A model generated the notes under the pieces. It made no database searches and had not been told where the DNA came from. It saw nothing but the letters and a program-made list of their open reading frames with translations. This document shows, piece by piece, positions 47,471-54,438 of a DNA stretch of 64,000 nucleotides (position 1 is the first letter of the stretch; each line of letters opens with the position of its first letter). A program made the position numbers and the translations under genes. Origin of the DNA: Candidatus Laterigemmans baculatus. Lineage in GTDB: Bacteria; Planctomycetota; Planctomycetia; Pirellulales; Pirellulaceae. Location of the stretch: assembly GCF_010367455.1 (NCBI RefSeq), contig NZ_WRPR01000043.1, forward strand, positions 20,267 to 84,266, given 5' to 3'.

Positions 47471-47530
47471 CGAAGAGGCTCCGGAGTGGAAGGAAGAGTT
47501 TAATTTTATGCCGAGCACGCCCATTGTCGC

Positions 47531-48805
47531 TTAAAGGGAAAAGCGAGCCTCGACGGCTGCCCGGTTGAGGTGCTCCCAAGCGGGATTCCCCTCCAGCTTC
47601 GGCAACTCAAATGTGCGGTTCCGCGGAGACCTCCAGTCCTGGTCCGCAGGGCGAAGCCCATCGATCTGGCCGACGCCGAAGTTATTCGAAAACTTTAATT
47701 GCCGGCTGTCGCCCGCGCGGACAGTGACCGCTCCTTCCTTTCCAACCAACGTATTGCCAACAATTTCCACAGGGCCGCTGTAATCACCACCGCTGCTCGC
47801 ATTCGGGCTGTCAGTGGCACGCGTCGGCCGCTGGATGCGGAGGGCTTCGCTGCGACTGCCCAGGACGACGTTGTCGCGGATGATAAGATTTCCGGTCACC
47901 GCTTCCTGATGATCGCGGCTGTAGATCCCAACCGATCCGGAGGAGGCAATGAAGTTGTTGCGAATGACCGCATCGGCCGCCGCTTGAATCCCGTGATCGG
48001 TGGAATTCCAAATAATGTTTTCCTCGATCGTGTTGGGTGGCATCCCCACGGTTCCGTAGACGATCACGCCCGGATAGTTCGTGTCATGGATCACGTTCTC
48101 AGCGACGCGATTTCCATAGCTGCCATGCTTGAGCTCGACGCCATCTCCCTGGCTCACCTCGGGTCCGCGGAGGTCGTGAATGTAGTTGTTGACGACCTGC
48201 GAATTCTTGAAGATCGCCGAGGCATGATTCCCGCCTAAGTAAAACGCCTCGCCGTGGCCGCCCGTGTGATGGATATGGTTGCGGCGAAACTCCATCTGCT
48301 CGTAGACGGCACCGGAATCGTTGCAGGTGACCGCGACGCCGCCGAGGTGATGGAGATGCAATTGCTCGAGCACGATTCCGCGGACCGGTTCGTCGTGGAG
48401 CGGGCGGATGCGGATCCCGGCGGCCCCGCCAGTGATCTCCAGAGAGCGCAACTGCAGGTACTGGGCTCCCTCGAGATTCAGCGTGTTCTGCCGCGCGTCG
48501 GGGCGACGCAAGATAGCTCGCTCTCCCGCCGCACCGCGAATCACGATCGGTCGCTCGGCAGTGCCGCGGCAGGAGATCACCAACCGCCGAGCGTCCGAAT
48601 AGATCCCGCCCCGCAGGACCACTTCATCCCCCGGCTGCAAGTCGCCCGAGGACAGCAGTTCAAACCAATCATCCTCGGGCCCCACCTGGTGCATTTCGGC
48701 GGAGAGCGAGGAAGCCGCTCCAAAGAGCAGCCATCCTATGGCAACCCAAGCCAAGCAGGATTTGCATCGAGGCCAAGAGGCATTCATAAGCGACCTGACC
48801 GTCAC
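47531..48805 (-). CDS. Secreted parallel beta-helix protein
   Basis: The 424-residue protein has a signal peptide near residues 15-37 (SCLAWVAIGWLLFGAASSLSA). It carries a right-handed parallel beta-helix with repeats such as YLQLRSLEITGGAAGIRIRP, NHIHHTGGHGEAFYLGG and NVIHDTNYPGVIVYG, the pattern of PbH1 / polysaccharide lyase-like or chondroitinase-B-like proteins. No catalytic residues can be fixed by reading. The GTG at 48805 overlaps the upstream stop (GTGA); the ATG at 48787 is an alternative. A carbohydrate target is plausible but unproven. Confidence 0.8.
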   Translation of the reverse strand: MTVRSLMNASWPRCKSCLAWVAIGWLLFGAASSLSAEMHQVGPEDDWFELLSSGDLQPGDEVVLRGGIYSDARRLVISCRGTAERPIVIRGAAGERAILRRPDARQNTLNLEGAQYLQLRSLEITGGAAGIRIRPLHDEPVRGIVLEQLHLHHLGGVAVTCNDSGAVYEQMEFRRNHIHHTGGHGEAFYLGGNHASAIFKNSQVVNNYIHDLRGPEVSQGDGVELKHGSYGNRVAENVIHDTNYPGVIVYGTVGMPPNTIEENIIWNSTDHGIQAAADAVIRNNFIASSGSVGIYSRDHQEAVTGNLIIRDNVVLGSRSEALRIQRPTRATDSPNASSGGDYSGPVEIVGNTLVGKEGAVTVRAGDSRQLKFSNNFGVGQIDGLRPADQDWRSPRNRTFELPKLEGNPAWEHLNRAAVEARFSL

Positions 48806-49920
48806 TGGAGCAGCGAATAGATTTTGTTTCGGACCCGCGAATTCCGTTCGATGTCTCCCGGCTTTGCCAGGGTCCAGAAAACAATCTTGTATGTCTTCTC
48901 TTGCAGATTGATGCGGATGGCGCTCTGAAAGGGCGGCAATTCTCCGTTATGAGAAACCGCGACCACGTGGCCTGCCCGCTTGGTGAGTAGCCATCCATAG
49001 CCGTACGGCTGGTTTGGAGCGACTGGCGAGACGAAATAGCGAAACGCCATTCTCGACAAGACAGGCCTACCACCTCCTCGTCCTTGAAACGTGACCATCC
49101 GCGCAAAGCGTTCCATGTCGCTCGCGGTCGTATAAAGGCTTCCTCCGATCAGCGGCAGCTTGAGTTCGTCCCCGAGCAAATGAGGTTGCTGAATATGGGA
49201 TTTTCCGCCCGCGGCAATTTCGTCAAACGAACGCCGCGTGGGAAAGTAGGTCGTGGAGGTCATCCCCAGCGGCCGACAGAGGTTTTCTTGGAGGAGGGTT
49301 TCGAAATCTTTCCCTGTTGCCCTTTCCGCCATCGCGCCGACGAGGCAATAGCCGGCTCCACTGTAGGCGTACGCGGTTCCGGGAGTCGCCGCTAGCGGCT
49401 GCTTTGCGATTATCGCTACCGATTCATCGAGCGACAATCTGAAGTTGCGAATGGCGGCGAGTTGATCGGCCGTCGGCTTCTGCATCTGCGAATAGATCCC
49501 GCCGCGATGGGACAGCAGTTCCCGCAAATCGGGCGAACGAGCCGGTTGACCGTCGCTGAGCATGGGCGAACTCAGTTCGGCAATAAGTTCCCCGACCGGC
49601 TGATTGAGCCTCATCCTTCGCGAATCTAACAGCGTGAAGATGACCGCCGACGCGACTGGCTTGGAGCACGAGGCAATGCAGAAGAGCGTCTCATCCGAGA
49701 CAGGGCGGGGATCATCGGGACCGATGGTCCCCAAGTTGATTGGCTGATTGTCGCGGAGCCTCGGCCCTCCGACGAGGACTTGAGCTCCGACGACAGTTCC
49801 CGAGTCAATCTCCTGGCGGAGGTAGTGGGCAACCTCCTCCTGCACTCCCTCGATGCCCTGAGCAGGGGCATCGGCCAGAAGGAGCAAGAAGAACGAAAAC
49901 GCTGTGAATCCACGAAACAT
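48802..49920 (-). CDS. Serine hydrolase, beta-lactamase/class C-like
   Basis: This 372-residue exported enzyme has a signal peptide (MFRGFTAFSFFLLLLADAPA). The family motifs are: S84-C-S-K87 (SxxK), a Tyr motif as YSGAGY near residue 183 where most members have YxN, and a His-x-Gly (SHNGELPPF) near residue 333. The group includes DD-carboxypeptidases, esterases and class C beta-lactamases, so the substrate is open. The ATG at 49920 is chosen because the signal peptide starts there. It follows bioB by 23 bp and overlaps the beta-helix gene. Confidence 0.85.
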   Translation of the reverse strand: MFRGFTAFSFFLLLLADAPAQGIEGVQEEVAHYLRQEIDSGTVVGAQVLVGGPRLRDNQPINLGTIGPDDPRPVSDETLFCIASCSKPVASAVIFTLLDSRRMRLNQPVGELIAELSSPMLSDGQPARSPDLRELLSHRGGIYSQMQKPTADQLAAIRNFRLSLDESVAIIAKQPLAATPGTAYAYSGAGYCLVGAMAERATGKDFETLLQENLCRPLGMTSTTYFPTRRSFDEIAAGGKSHIQQPHLLGDELKLPLIGGSLYTTASDMERFARMVTFQGRGGGRPVLSRMAFRYFVSPVAPNQPYGYGWLLTKRAGHVVAVSHNGELPPFQSAIRINLQEKTYKIVFWTLAKPGDIERNSRVRNKIYSLLQ

Positions 49921-49943
49921 CAGCGTGGCCCCCGATTGCCTGA

Positions 49944-50939
49944 TCACAGATTCGTCGTTCCGGTGACTTCGAAGCCGAGGTCTTCGATCATCCGGTAGTC
50001 TTCCTCGGGAGCTTGCCCCTTGGTGGTCAGGTAATCGCCGACAAACAGGGAGTTGGCGGCGTACAGCCCGAGTGGCTGGAGCGAGCGGAGGTGGATTTCG
50101 CGGCCGCCGGCGATCCGCAGTTCGCGGGTCGGATTGACCAGCCGGAACATCGCCAGCGCCTTGAGGCAGTACTGCGGCGAGAGGTTGTCGGCCGTCTGCA
50201 ACGGGGTGCCTTCGATCGAGTTCAGAAAGTTCAGCGGAATCGATTCGACTTCCAAATCGTGTAGGGCCAGCGCCATGTCGACGACGTCTTCGTCGGCTTC
50301 GCCCATCCCGATGATCCCGCCGCTGCACAGTTCCAATCCGGCGCGGCGAACGTTCTCGAGCGTGGCGACGCGGTCGGCGTAACCGTGCGTCGAGCAGATG
50401 TCGGCGTAGTGGGCTTCGCTGGTGTTGAGGTTATGGTTGACGCGGTCCACTCCGCAGGCCTTGAGCCGCACCGCTTGGCCGGCGTTGAGAATCCCCAGGC
50501 AGGCGCAGATATCGAGCCCGTACTGAGCCTTGATCTCCGGCACGATCTGCTCGACCGCTTTCATTTCCCGTTCACTCGGGCCGCGAGCGGAAATCACGAA
50601 GCAGTAGGTCTTGGCTCCCCGCTCTTTGGCGATTCTCGCGGCGTCGAGCAGTTTCTCGCGCTGCAGAATCGTGTACTTGGGGACCGGAGCGGTGGCGATC
50701 TTCGACTGGCTGCAGTACCCGCAGTCTTCCGGACACAGCCCGCTCTTGGCGTTCATCAGGAAATACAGCTGGACGGTGTTGCCAAAGTGCTCGCGGCGGA
50801 CCCGGTAAGCGGCCGCCATCAGGCTCAGGACCTGATCGTCCGGGGCCCGAAGCACCTGCAGGGCGTCGTCCCGCGAAATTGTCCCCGTCCGTAGCGACTG
50901 GTCGGCCAGGGCATCCCAGTTCGTCACTGTCTGCATCAT
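49944..50939 (-). CDS. bioB: Biotin synthase
   Basis: This 331-residue radical-SAM enzyme inserts sulfur into dethiobiotin to give biotin. The [4Fe-4S] motif is C69-x3-C73-x2-C76 (CPEDCGYC), followed by family blocks ERGAKTYCFVISARGP, CACLGILNAGQAVRLKACGVDRVNHNLNTSE, GLELCSGGIIGMGE and IPLNFLNSIEGTPL. The second cluster ligands are among the later Cys residues. The start is one of two adjacent ATG codons at 50939/50936; an in-frame GTG at 50981 would add 14 residues. Other biotin genes are not nearby. Confidence 0.96.
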   Translation of the reverse strand: MMQTVTNWDALADQSLRTGTISRDDALQVLRAPDDQVLSLMAAAYRVRREHFGNTVQLYFLMNAKSGLCPEDCGYCSQSKIATAPVPKYTILQREKLLDAARIAKERGAKTYCFVISARGPSEREMKAVEQIVPEIKAQYGLDICACLGILNAGQAVRLKACGVDRVNHNLNTSEAHYADICSTHGYADRVATLENVRRAGLELCSGGIIGMGEADEDVVDMALALHDLEVESIPLNFLNSIEGTPLQTADNLSPQYCLKALAMFRLVNPTRELRIAGGREIHLRSLQPLGLYAANSLFVGDYLTTKGQAPEEDYRMIEDLGFEVTGTTNL

Positions 50940-51221
50940 TTCCGTCACGTTTACTTCACCGCTCGAGACCACTGAAACCACCGCCGAACCGACAGGACAC
51001 CGGCTGAGAGCGAACGCCCGAACGTTCGCTGGTGCCTAGATCGTCCCCTTGCAGCCCCACTCCTGCAAGTCGGTGCTCCCGTAAGTCGGTGCTCCCGCAG
51101 ATGCGTTCTCGCTTGCGAGGGGGCCGCATCCGGGACAAAATGCCATGCACTGCATTTTCCCGCAACGGCTCTCCTCCGCGGCTCAGCCCGGCGCCCCCTC
51201 TCCTGGGACCCCTTCTGCCCG

Positions 51222-51773
51222 ATGCCTTCGGACCACCACTCCTATCACGTCCGCGTCGGTTCGATGGGCGAACTGTGGCACTGCGGGGCCGACGCGAGCC
51301 AGTACCGGCGGGGCGAGCGGGTCGTCTGCCGCACCCCACGGGGCCTGGAAATCGGCACCGTCACCGCTCCGGGAGGGACTCGGCAACACCCCTTCGACGG
51401 TCGGATCCTGCGGCGCACGACCACCGAAGACGAGCTGCTCGAGGCGCGGCTGCTGCGTTACAAACAGCAAGCGGTGGAGAGTTGTCGGCGAGAGATCGCC
51501 GAGCGGGGACTCGCCGCGACGCTGATCGACGTCGACCATCTGTTCGACGGCCGCACGCTGATCTTTTACTTCCTCGGCGAGATCGGCGAGGAGCTCCAGG
51601 AGCTGAGCGACGCGCTCTCGGAGCGCTACGAACAACGGGTCCGGAGCAAGCATTTCGCGAAACTGCTGGCCGAAGGCTGCGGCCCCGGCTGCGGTACCGA
51701 GTCCCGCGGAGGCTGCGGTACCAGCGGCGGTTGTGCCGTTTGCCTGGCCGCCTCGGCATGCGCGAAAGCGTAG
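51222..51773 (+). CDS. PSP1-domain protein with Cys-rich tail (RicT-like)
   Basis: The 183-residue protein has a PSP1 C-terminal-type core with the diagnostic RGLEIGTVTAPGG and YFLGEIGEELQELSDALSERYEQRV blocks. It is the domain of RicT (YaaT), which in Bacillus works with other Ric proteins on RNA processing and carries Fe-S clusters. The last about 32 residues are Gly/Cys-rich, with six Cys (GCGPGCG, GGCGTSGGCAVC, ACAKA). The usual CGR-type Cys cluster of RicT is not seen. The ATG at 51222 is the only good start. It is divergent from bioB. Confidence 0.82.
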   Translation: MPSDHHSYHVRVGSMGELWHCGADASQYRRGERVVCRTPRGLEIGTVTAPGGTRQHPFDGRILRRTTTEDELLEARLLRYKQQAVESCRREIAERGLAATLIDVDHLFDGRTLIFYFLGEIGEELQELSDALSERYEQRVRSKHFAKLLAEGCGPGCGTESRGGCGTSGGCAVCLAASACAKA

Positions 51774-51838
51774 GCCCCTGAGCCGACGGCGCTAGCCGCG
51801 GGTTCTGCAGCGGGAAGCACAAGGCTAGCTCGGATAAT

Positions 51839-51914
51839 TCATCAGCCGCCGGGCGCTAGCCCCCGGTTTCTGAAAAACGCTGGGAAAACCGGACGCTAGC
51901 GCGTGGCGGCTGAT
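51839..51914. repeat. TCATCAGCCGCC / GGCGGCTGA palindrome
   Basis: A single copy of the inner palindrome, 76 bp, inverted relative to the 3.0-kb copy. It lies between the convergent PSP1 gene and the small 75-residue gene. Confidence 0.85.
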
Positions 51915-51927
51915 TTGGCCCGGTGCC

Positions 51928-52155
51928 TCACCCCGCCTCCTCCATCTTCCAGCCGAGCGGCGCGTAGATCCGGTTAAACTCCTCGACGAACCGCTCGCCG
52001 CCGGTGCGGGGCAAGCGAACCGGGCCCGCCGCGTGCTCGCCACTCCACAGCACCACGTCGACCGCACCTTCGGCCGCTGAACCGCTCGAACGGGGACTGC
52101 TCGAACGGGGACTGCTCGAACGGGGACTGCTTGGGGGTTGGGGCGTTTCGCTCAT
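51928..52155 (-). CDS. Small hypothetical protein with SSPR repeats
   Basis: The 75-residue product starts 3 bp after the stop of the MfnB-like gene, with GAGGGGAGAT upstream, so it is probably translated from the same transcript. Residues about 9-24 are three SSPRS repeats made by a 15-bp tandem repeat. The remainder (DVVLWSGEHAAGPVRLP, then ERFVEEFNRIYAPLGWKM) looks like a small ordered domain and resembles short planctomycete proteins I vaguely recall. Function unknown, though the tight linkage suggests a partner of the MfnB homologue. Confidence 0.6.
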   Translation of the reverse strand: MSETPQPPSSPRSSSPRSSSPRSSGSAAEGAVDVVLWSGEHAAGPVRLPRTGGERFVEEFNRIYAPLGWKMEEAG

Positions 52156-52158
52156 CGC

Positions 52159-52920
52159 TTATCTCCCCTCGCTCGCGTGGTCACTTCGAGCCAGTTCGCG
52201 CAAGCGTTGAACCCAGTGGGCGACTTGGGAGGGGTCGATCGCGGATTGCCGATTCCCCCCACAAACGCCGCCGCGGACTCCGATGCGGCGGATCTGCAGC
52301 TGGGTCAGGGTCGCCAAAGCATCGAAGTTCACCCCCCCGGCGATCACGACATCGCACCCGGCCGCGGCAGCGCGGGAGACCAACATCCGCAGTCGCTCGG
52401 GACTCAGATGCTCCAAAATACTGCGGCCGTCTTTGCCAAAGGTGTCGAGCAAGAATGTTCGGAGTCCGGCTGCGACCGCCGCCTCGAGCACGTGCTCGGG
52501 CTCGATCGTTCCAGCGGCAGGCCCATCGGCGTAAGCGACGGCGACCAGAGCCACCGAAGCGGGGAGTTGCTCGCGGAGCTGGTCCCAGAGCCGAGCGAGT
52601 TGTTCGGGGCGGTCGAGACCTGCCGGGCCCGCTTTGGCGTAGGAAAATTCAGCGGGGACTTCAGCCGTCCACCGCAGCGCCGCCTCCGCTTCGCCGAGTG
52701 CCACGGACCAGAGAGCCGAGGTGGTGCACTCGGCCAAGCAGCGATGCCAGAGCTCCGGGTCGGTCGCTCCGAGCGGCCCGCGGCGAGGCTCTTTGAGATC
52801 GATCACGTCGACCGCCAGCGGAGCGATCGAAGCCGCTTCGGCGACACTCCGCACGCTCACCAGCAATCCAGTCGCCGCGGAATCGGTGGTGGGGACGGCT
52901 GCGGCCAGGGAGAGGCTCAT
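52159..52920 (-). CDS. MfnB homologue, (5-formylfuran-3-yl)methyl phosphate synthase
   Basis: In archaea and methylotrophs, MfnB joins two glyceraldehyde-3-phosphates into the furan precursor of methanofuran, the C1 carrier of formaldehyde oxidation. The 253-residue product keeps the four residues reported as catalytic in the archaeal enzyme: Lys43 (VIDLKEPRRGPLG), Lys96 (SYAKAGPAG), and Asp159 and Lys163 (LLDTFGKDGRS) with the expected four-residue spacing. The start at 52920 (MSLSLAAAV) is preferred over an in-frame codon at 52941. A tetrahydromethanopterin pathway elsewhere in the genome is expected but not visible here. It is divergent from the rnd-like gene. Confidence 0.85.
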   Translation of the reverse strand: MSLSLAAAVPTTDSAATGLLVSVRSVAEAASIAPLAVDVIDLKEPRRGPLGATDPELWHRCLAECTTSALWSVALGEAEAALRWTAEVPAEFSYAKAGPAGLDRPEQLARLWDQLREQLPASVALVAVAYADGPAAGTIEPEHVLEAAVAAGLRTFLLDTFGKDGRSILEHLSPERLRMLVSRAAAAGCDVVIAGGVNFDALATLTQLQIRRIGVRGGVCGGNRQSAIDPSQVAHWVQRLRELARSDHASEGR

Positions 52921-53084
52921 AGACACCGGTTCAGCGGGCAAGAGAAAGAGCGGGTGGGTTTTGGAAAATCTGTCCGACCCTGGGGGCGCGCCGCGAGCAT
53001 TTCCTGCGATGATACGCGCTTCCGGTTTGCTCCGAGCAACGGATCAAGCAAGGGACGGAAAAAGTGTTCGCCACCATGATTTAA

Positions 53085-54323
53085 TTGCCCGTGGACTATC
53101 AAGCTATCCATTCCGCCGAACAATTGGCGGACTACGTCGACGCCCTCCGCTCCGAACCGGTGATCGCTTTCGACACCGAGTTCGTTTCCGAAGATCGCTA
53201 TCGGCCCGAGCTGTGCTTAATTCAAGTCGCCGCCGGGGACACGCTGGCGGTCATCGATCCCTTTGAAGTCGGCGACACGACTCCCTTTTGGGAGCTGATC
53301 GCCACGCCCGGACGAACCGTCTTGGCGCACGCGGCCCGCGAGGAAGCTCGCTTCTGTTATCGGTTCACCGGCCGCAAAATCGCCGGTTTGTTTGACGTCC
53401 AGCTCGCCGCCGGTTTTGTGGGGCTCGAGTATCCCATCTCGCTCGGCAATCTGGTCAGCCGTCTGCTCGGCAAATCGCTGCCGAAGGGGGAGACGCGAAC
53501 GAATTGGCGTTCGCGTCCGCTGAGCGATTCGCAGATCGAGTACGCGTTGCACGACGTCACCGAACTGGCCGCGATGTACGAGAAGCTGCGGCGCAAGATC
53601 GAACGCCGCAAACGCCTCGAATGGCTCGTCCAGGAAACCGAAGCCAACCAGCAGGCGATGATCGAAGCCGAGGAAGCCGAGCGGTGGCGACGGGTCAGCG
53701 GCTCGAGCGGATTGCCGCCGCGGCAGCTGGAAATCGTTCGCCGCCTGTGGCTATGGCGCGAACAGCGGGCCCAAGCGACCGACCAGCCGCCGCGACGCAT
53801 TTTGCGCGACGACCTGATCATCGAGCTCGCCAAACGCCAGTCGAGCACGGTCGATCGGATTCGCAATATTCGCGGAATGGAGCGGCGAGGCTTGATCAGC
53901 CAGTATCCGGAAATCGCGGCCGCGATCTCGCAAGCCCTCGCGACTCCCGACGCCGAGCTGCCGCGGCGTCCGCGGACCGGCCGCAAGCAGCTCTCACCGC
54001 TGCTCTCCCAATTCCTCTCGACGGCCATCGCTTGCATCTGTCGCCAGCACCAAATGGCTCCGGCGATCGTGGGCAACAGCGAAGACATCCGCGAACTCTT
54101 GGCCTACGAGTTGGAACAAGCCGATTCGCCCCCCGCTCAAGGGGCATTGGCTGCGCCGGAAAACCCCGAGGACCTGCCGGCCCTCCTGCGAGGTTGGCGG
54201 GGCGAAGTGGTGGGACGATCGTTCGGCGATCTGCTCGCCGGCCGCCTGGCAATCCGCGTCGCCGATTACCAGGCCGAGCAACCGCTCGAGTTCGTCGACC
54301 GTACGTCCGCCTTTCCAGGCTGA
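53085..54323 (+). CDS. rnd: Ribonuclease D-like 3'-5' exonuclease with HRDC
   Basis: RNase D trims the 3' ends of tRNA and small RNAs. The 412-residue product (TTG at 53085, or the GTG at 53091) has the DEDD domain: D30-x-E32 in AFDTEFVSEDRYRPELCLIQVA, the Exo II region as HAAREEARF, and Exo III YALHD near residue 156. At Exo II the usual Asp is Glu87. An HRDC domain follows at about 210-290. The final residues (DRTSAFPG) and stop lie inside a composite repeat arm, so the C-terminus is probably repeat-derived. Confidence 0.88.
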   Translation: MPVDYQAIHSAEQLADYVDALRSEPVIAFDTEFVSEDRYRPELCLIQVAAGDTLAVIDPFEVGDTTPFWELIATPGRTVLAHAAREEARFCYRFTGRKIAGLFDVQLAAGFVGLEYPISLGNLVSRLLGKSLPKGETRTNWRSRPLSDSQIEYALHDVTELAAMYEKLRRKIERRKRLEWLVQETEANQQAMIEAEEAERWRRVSGSSGLPPRQLEIVRRLWLWREQRAQATDQPPRRILRDDLIIELAKRQSSTVDRIRNIRGMERRGLISQYPEIAAAISQALATPDAELPRRPRTGRKQLSPLLSQFLSTAIACICRQHQMAPAIVGNSEDIRELLAYELEQADSPPAQGALAAPENPEDLPALLRGWRGEVVGRSFGDLLAGRLAIRVADYQAEQPLEFVDRTSAFPG

Positions 54324-54436
54324 GACGTTCGTCCGGAAAAAAATAGTCGCCTTTCGCTCCGCGAAAGTTGCGCTTCTGCGCTACTTTCGCGGAGCGAAAG
54401 GCGACATACCGGCCAGGCTGGAAAGCCTGACGTACC
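54301..54436. repeat. Composite palindromic repeat in a second convergent gap
   Basis: Outer arms (GTACGTCCGCCTTTCCAGGC near 54301, and CAGGCTGG...CCTGACGTAC to 54436) match those at 2991-3164. They enclose the TCGCCTTTCGCTCCGCG-type palindrome (54346-54405). The left arm overlaps the end of the rnd gene. The right arm ends 3 bp from the stop of the convergent DUF11-type gene. Confidence 0.85.
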
Positions 54437-54438
54437 TG

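Noticed and set aside
51032..51200. Small gene upstream of the PSP1 gene
   Set aside because: The frame is basic low-complexity sequence that runs through the PSP1 gene in another frame; only a short direct repeat (AAGTCGGTGCTCCCG, twice) stands out.
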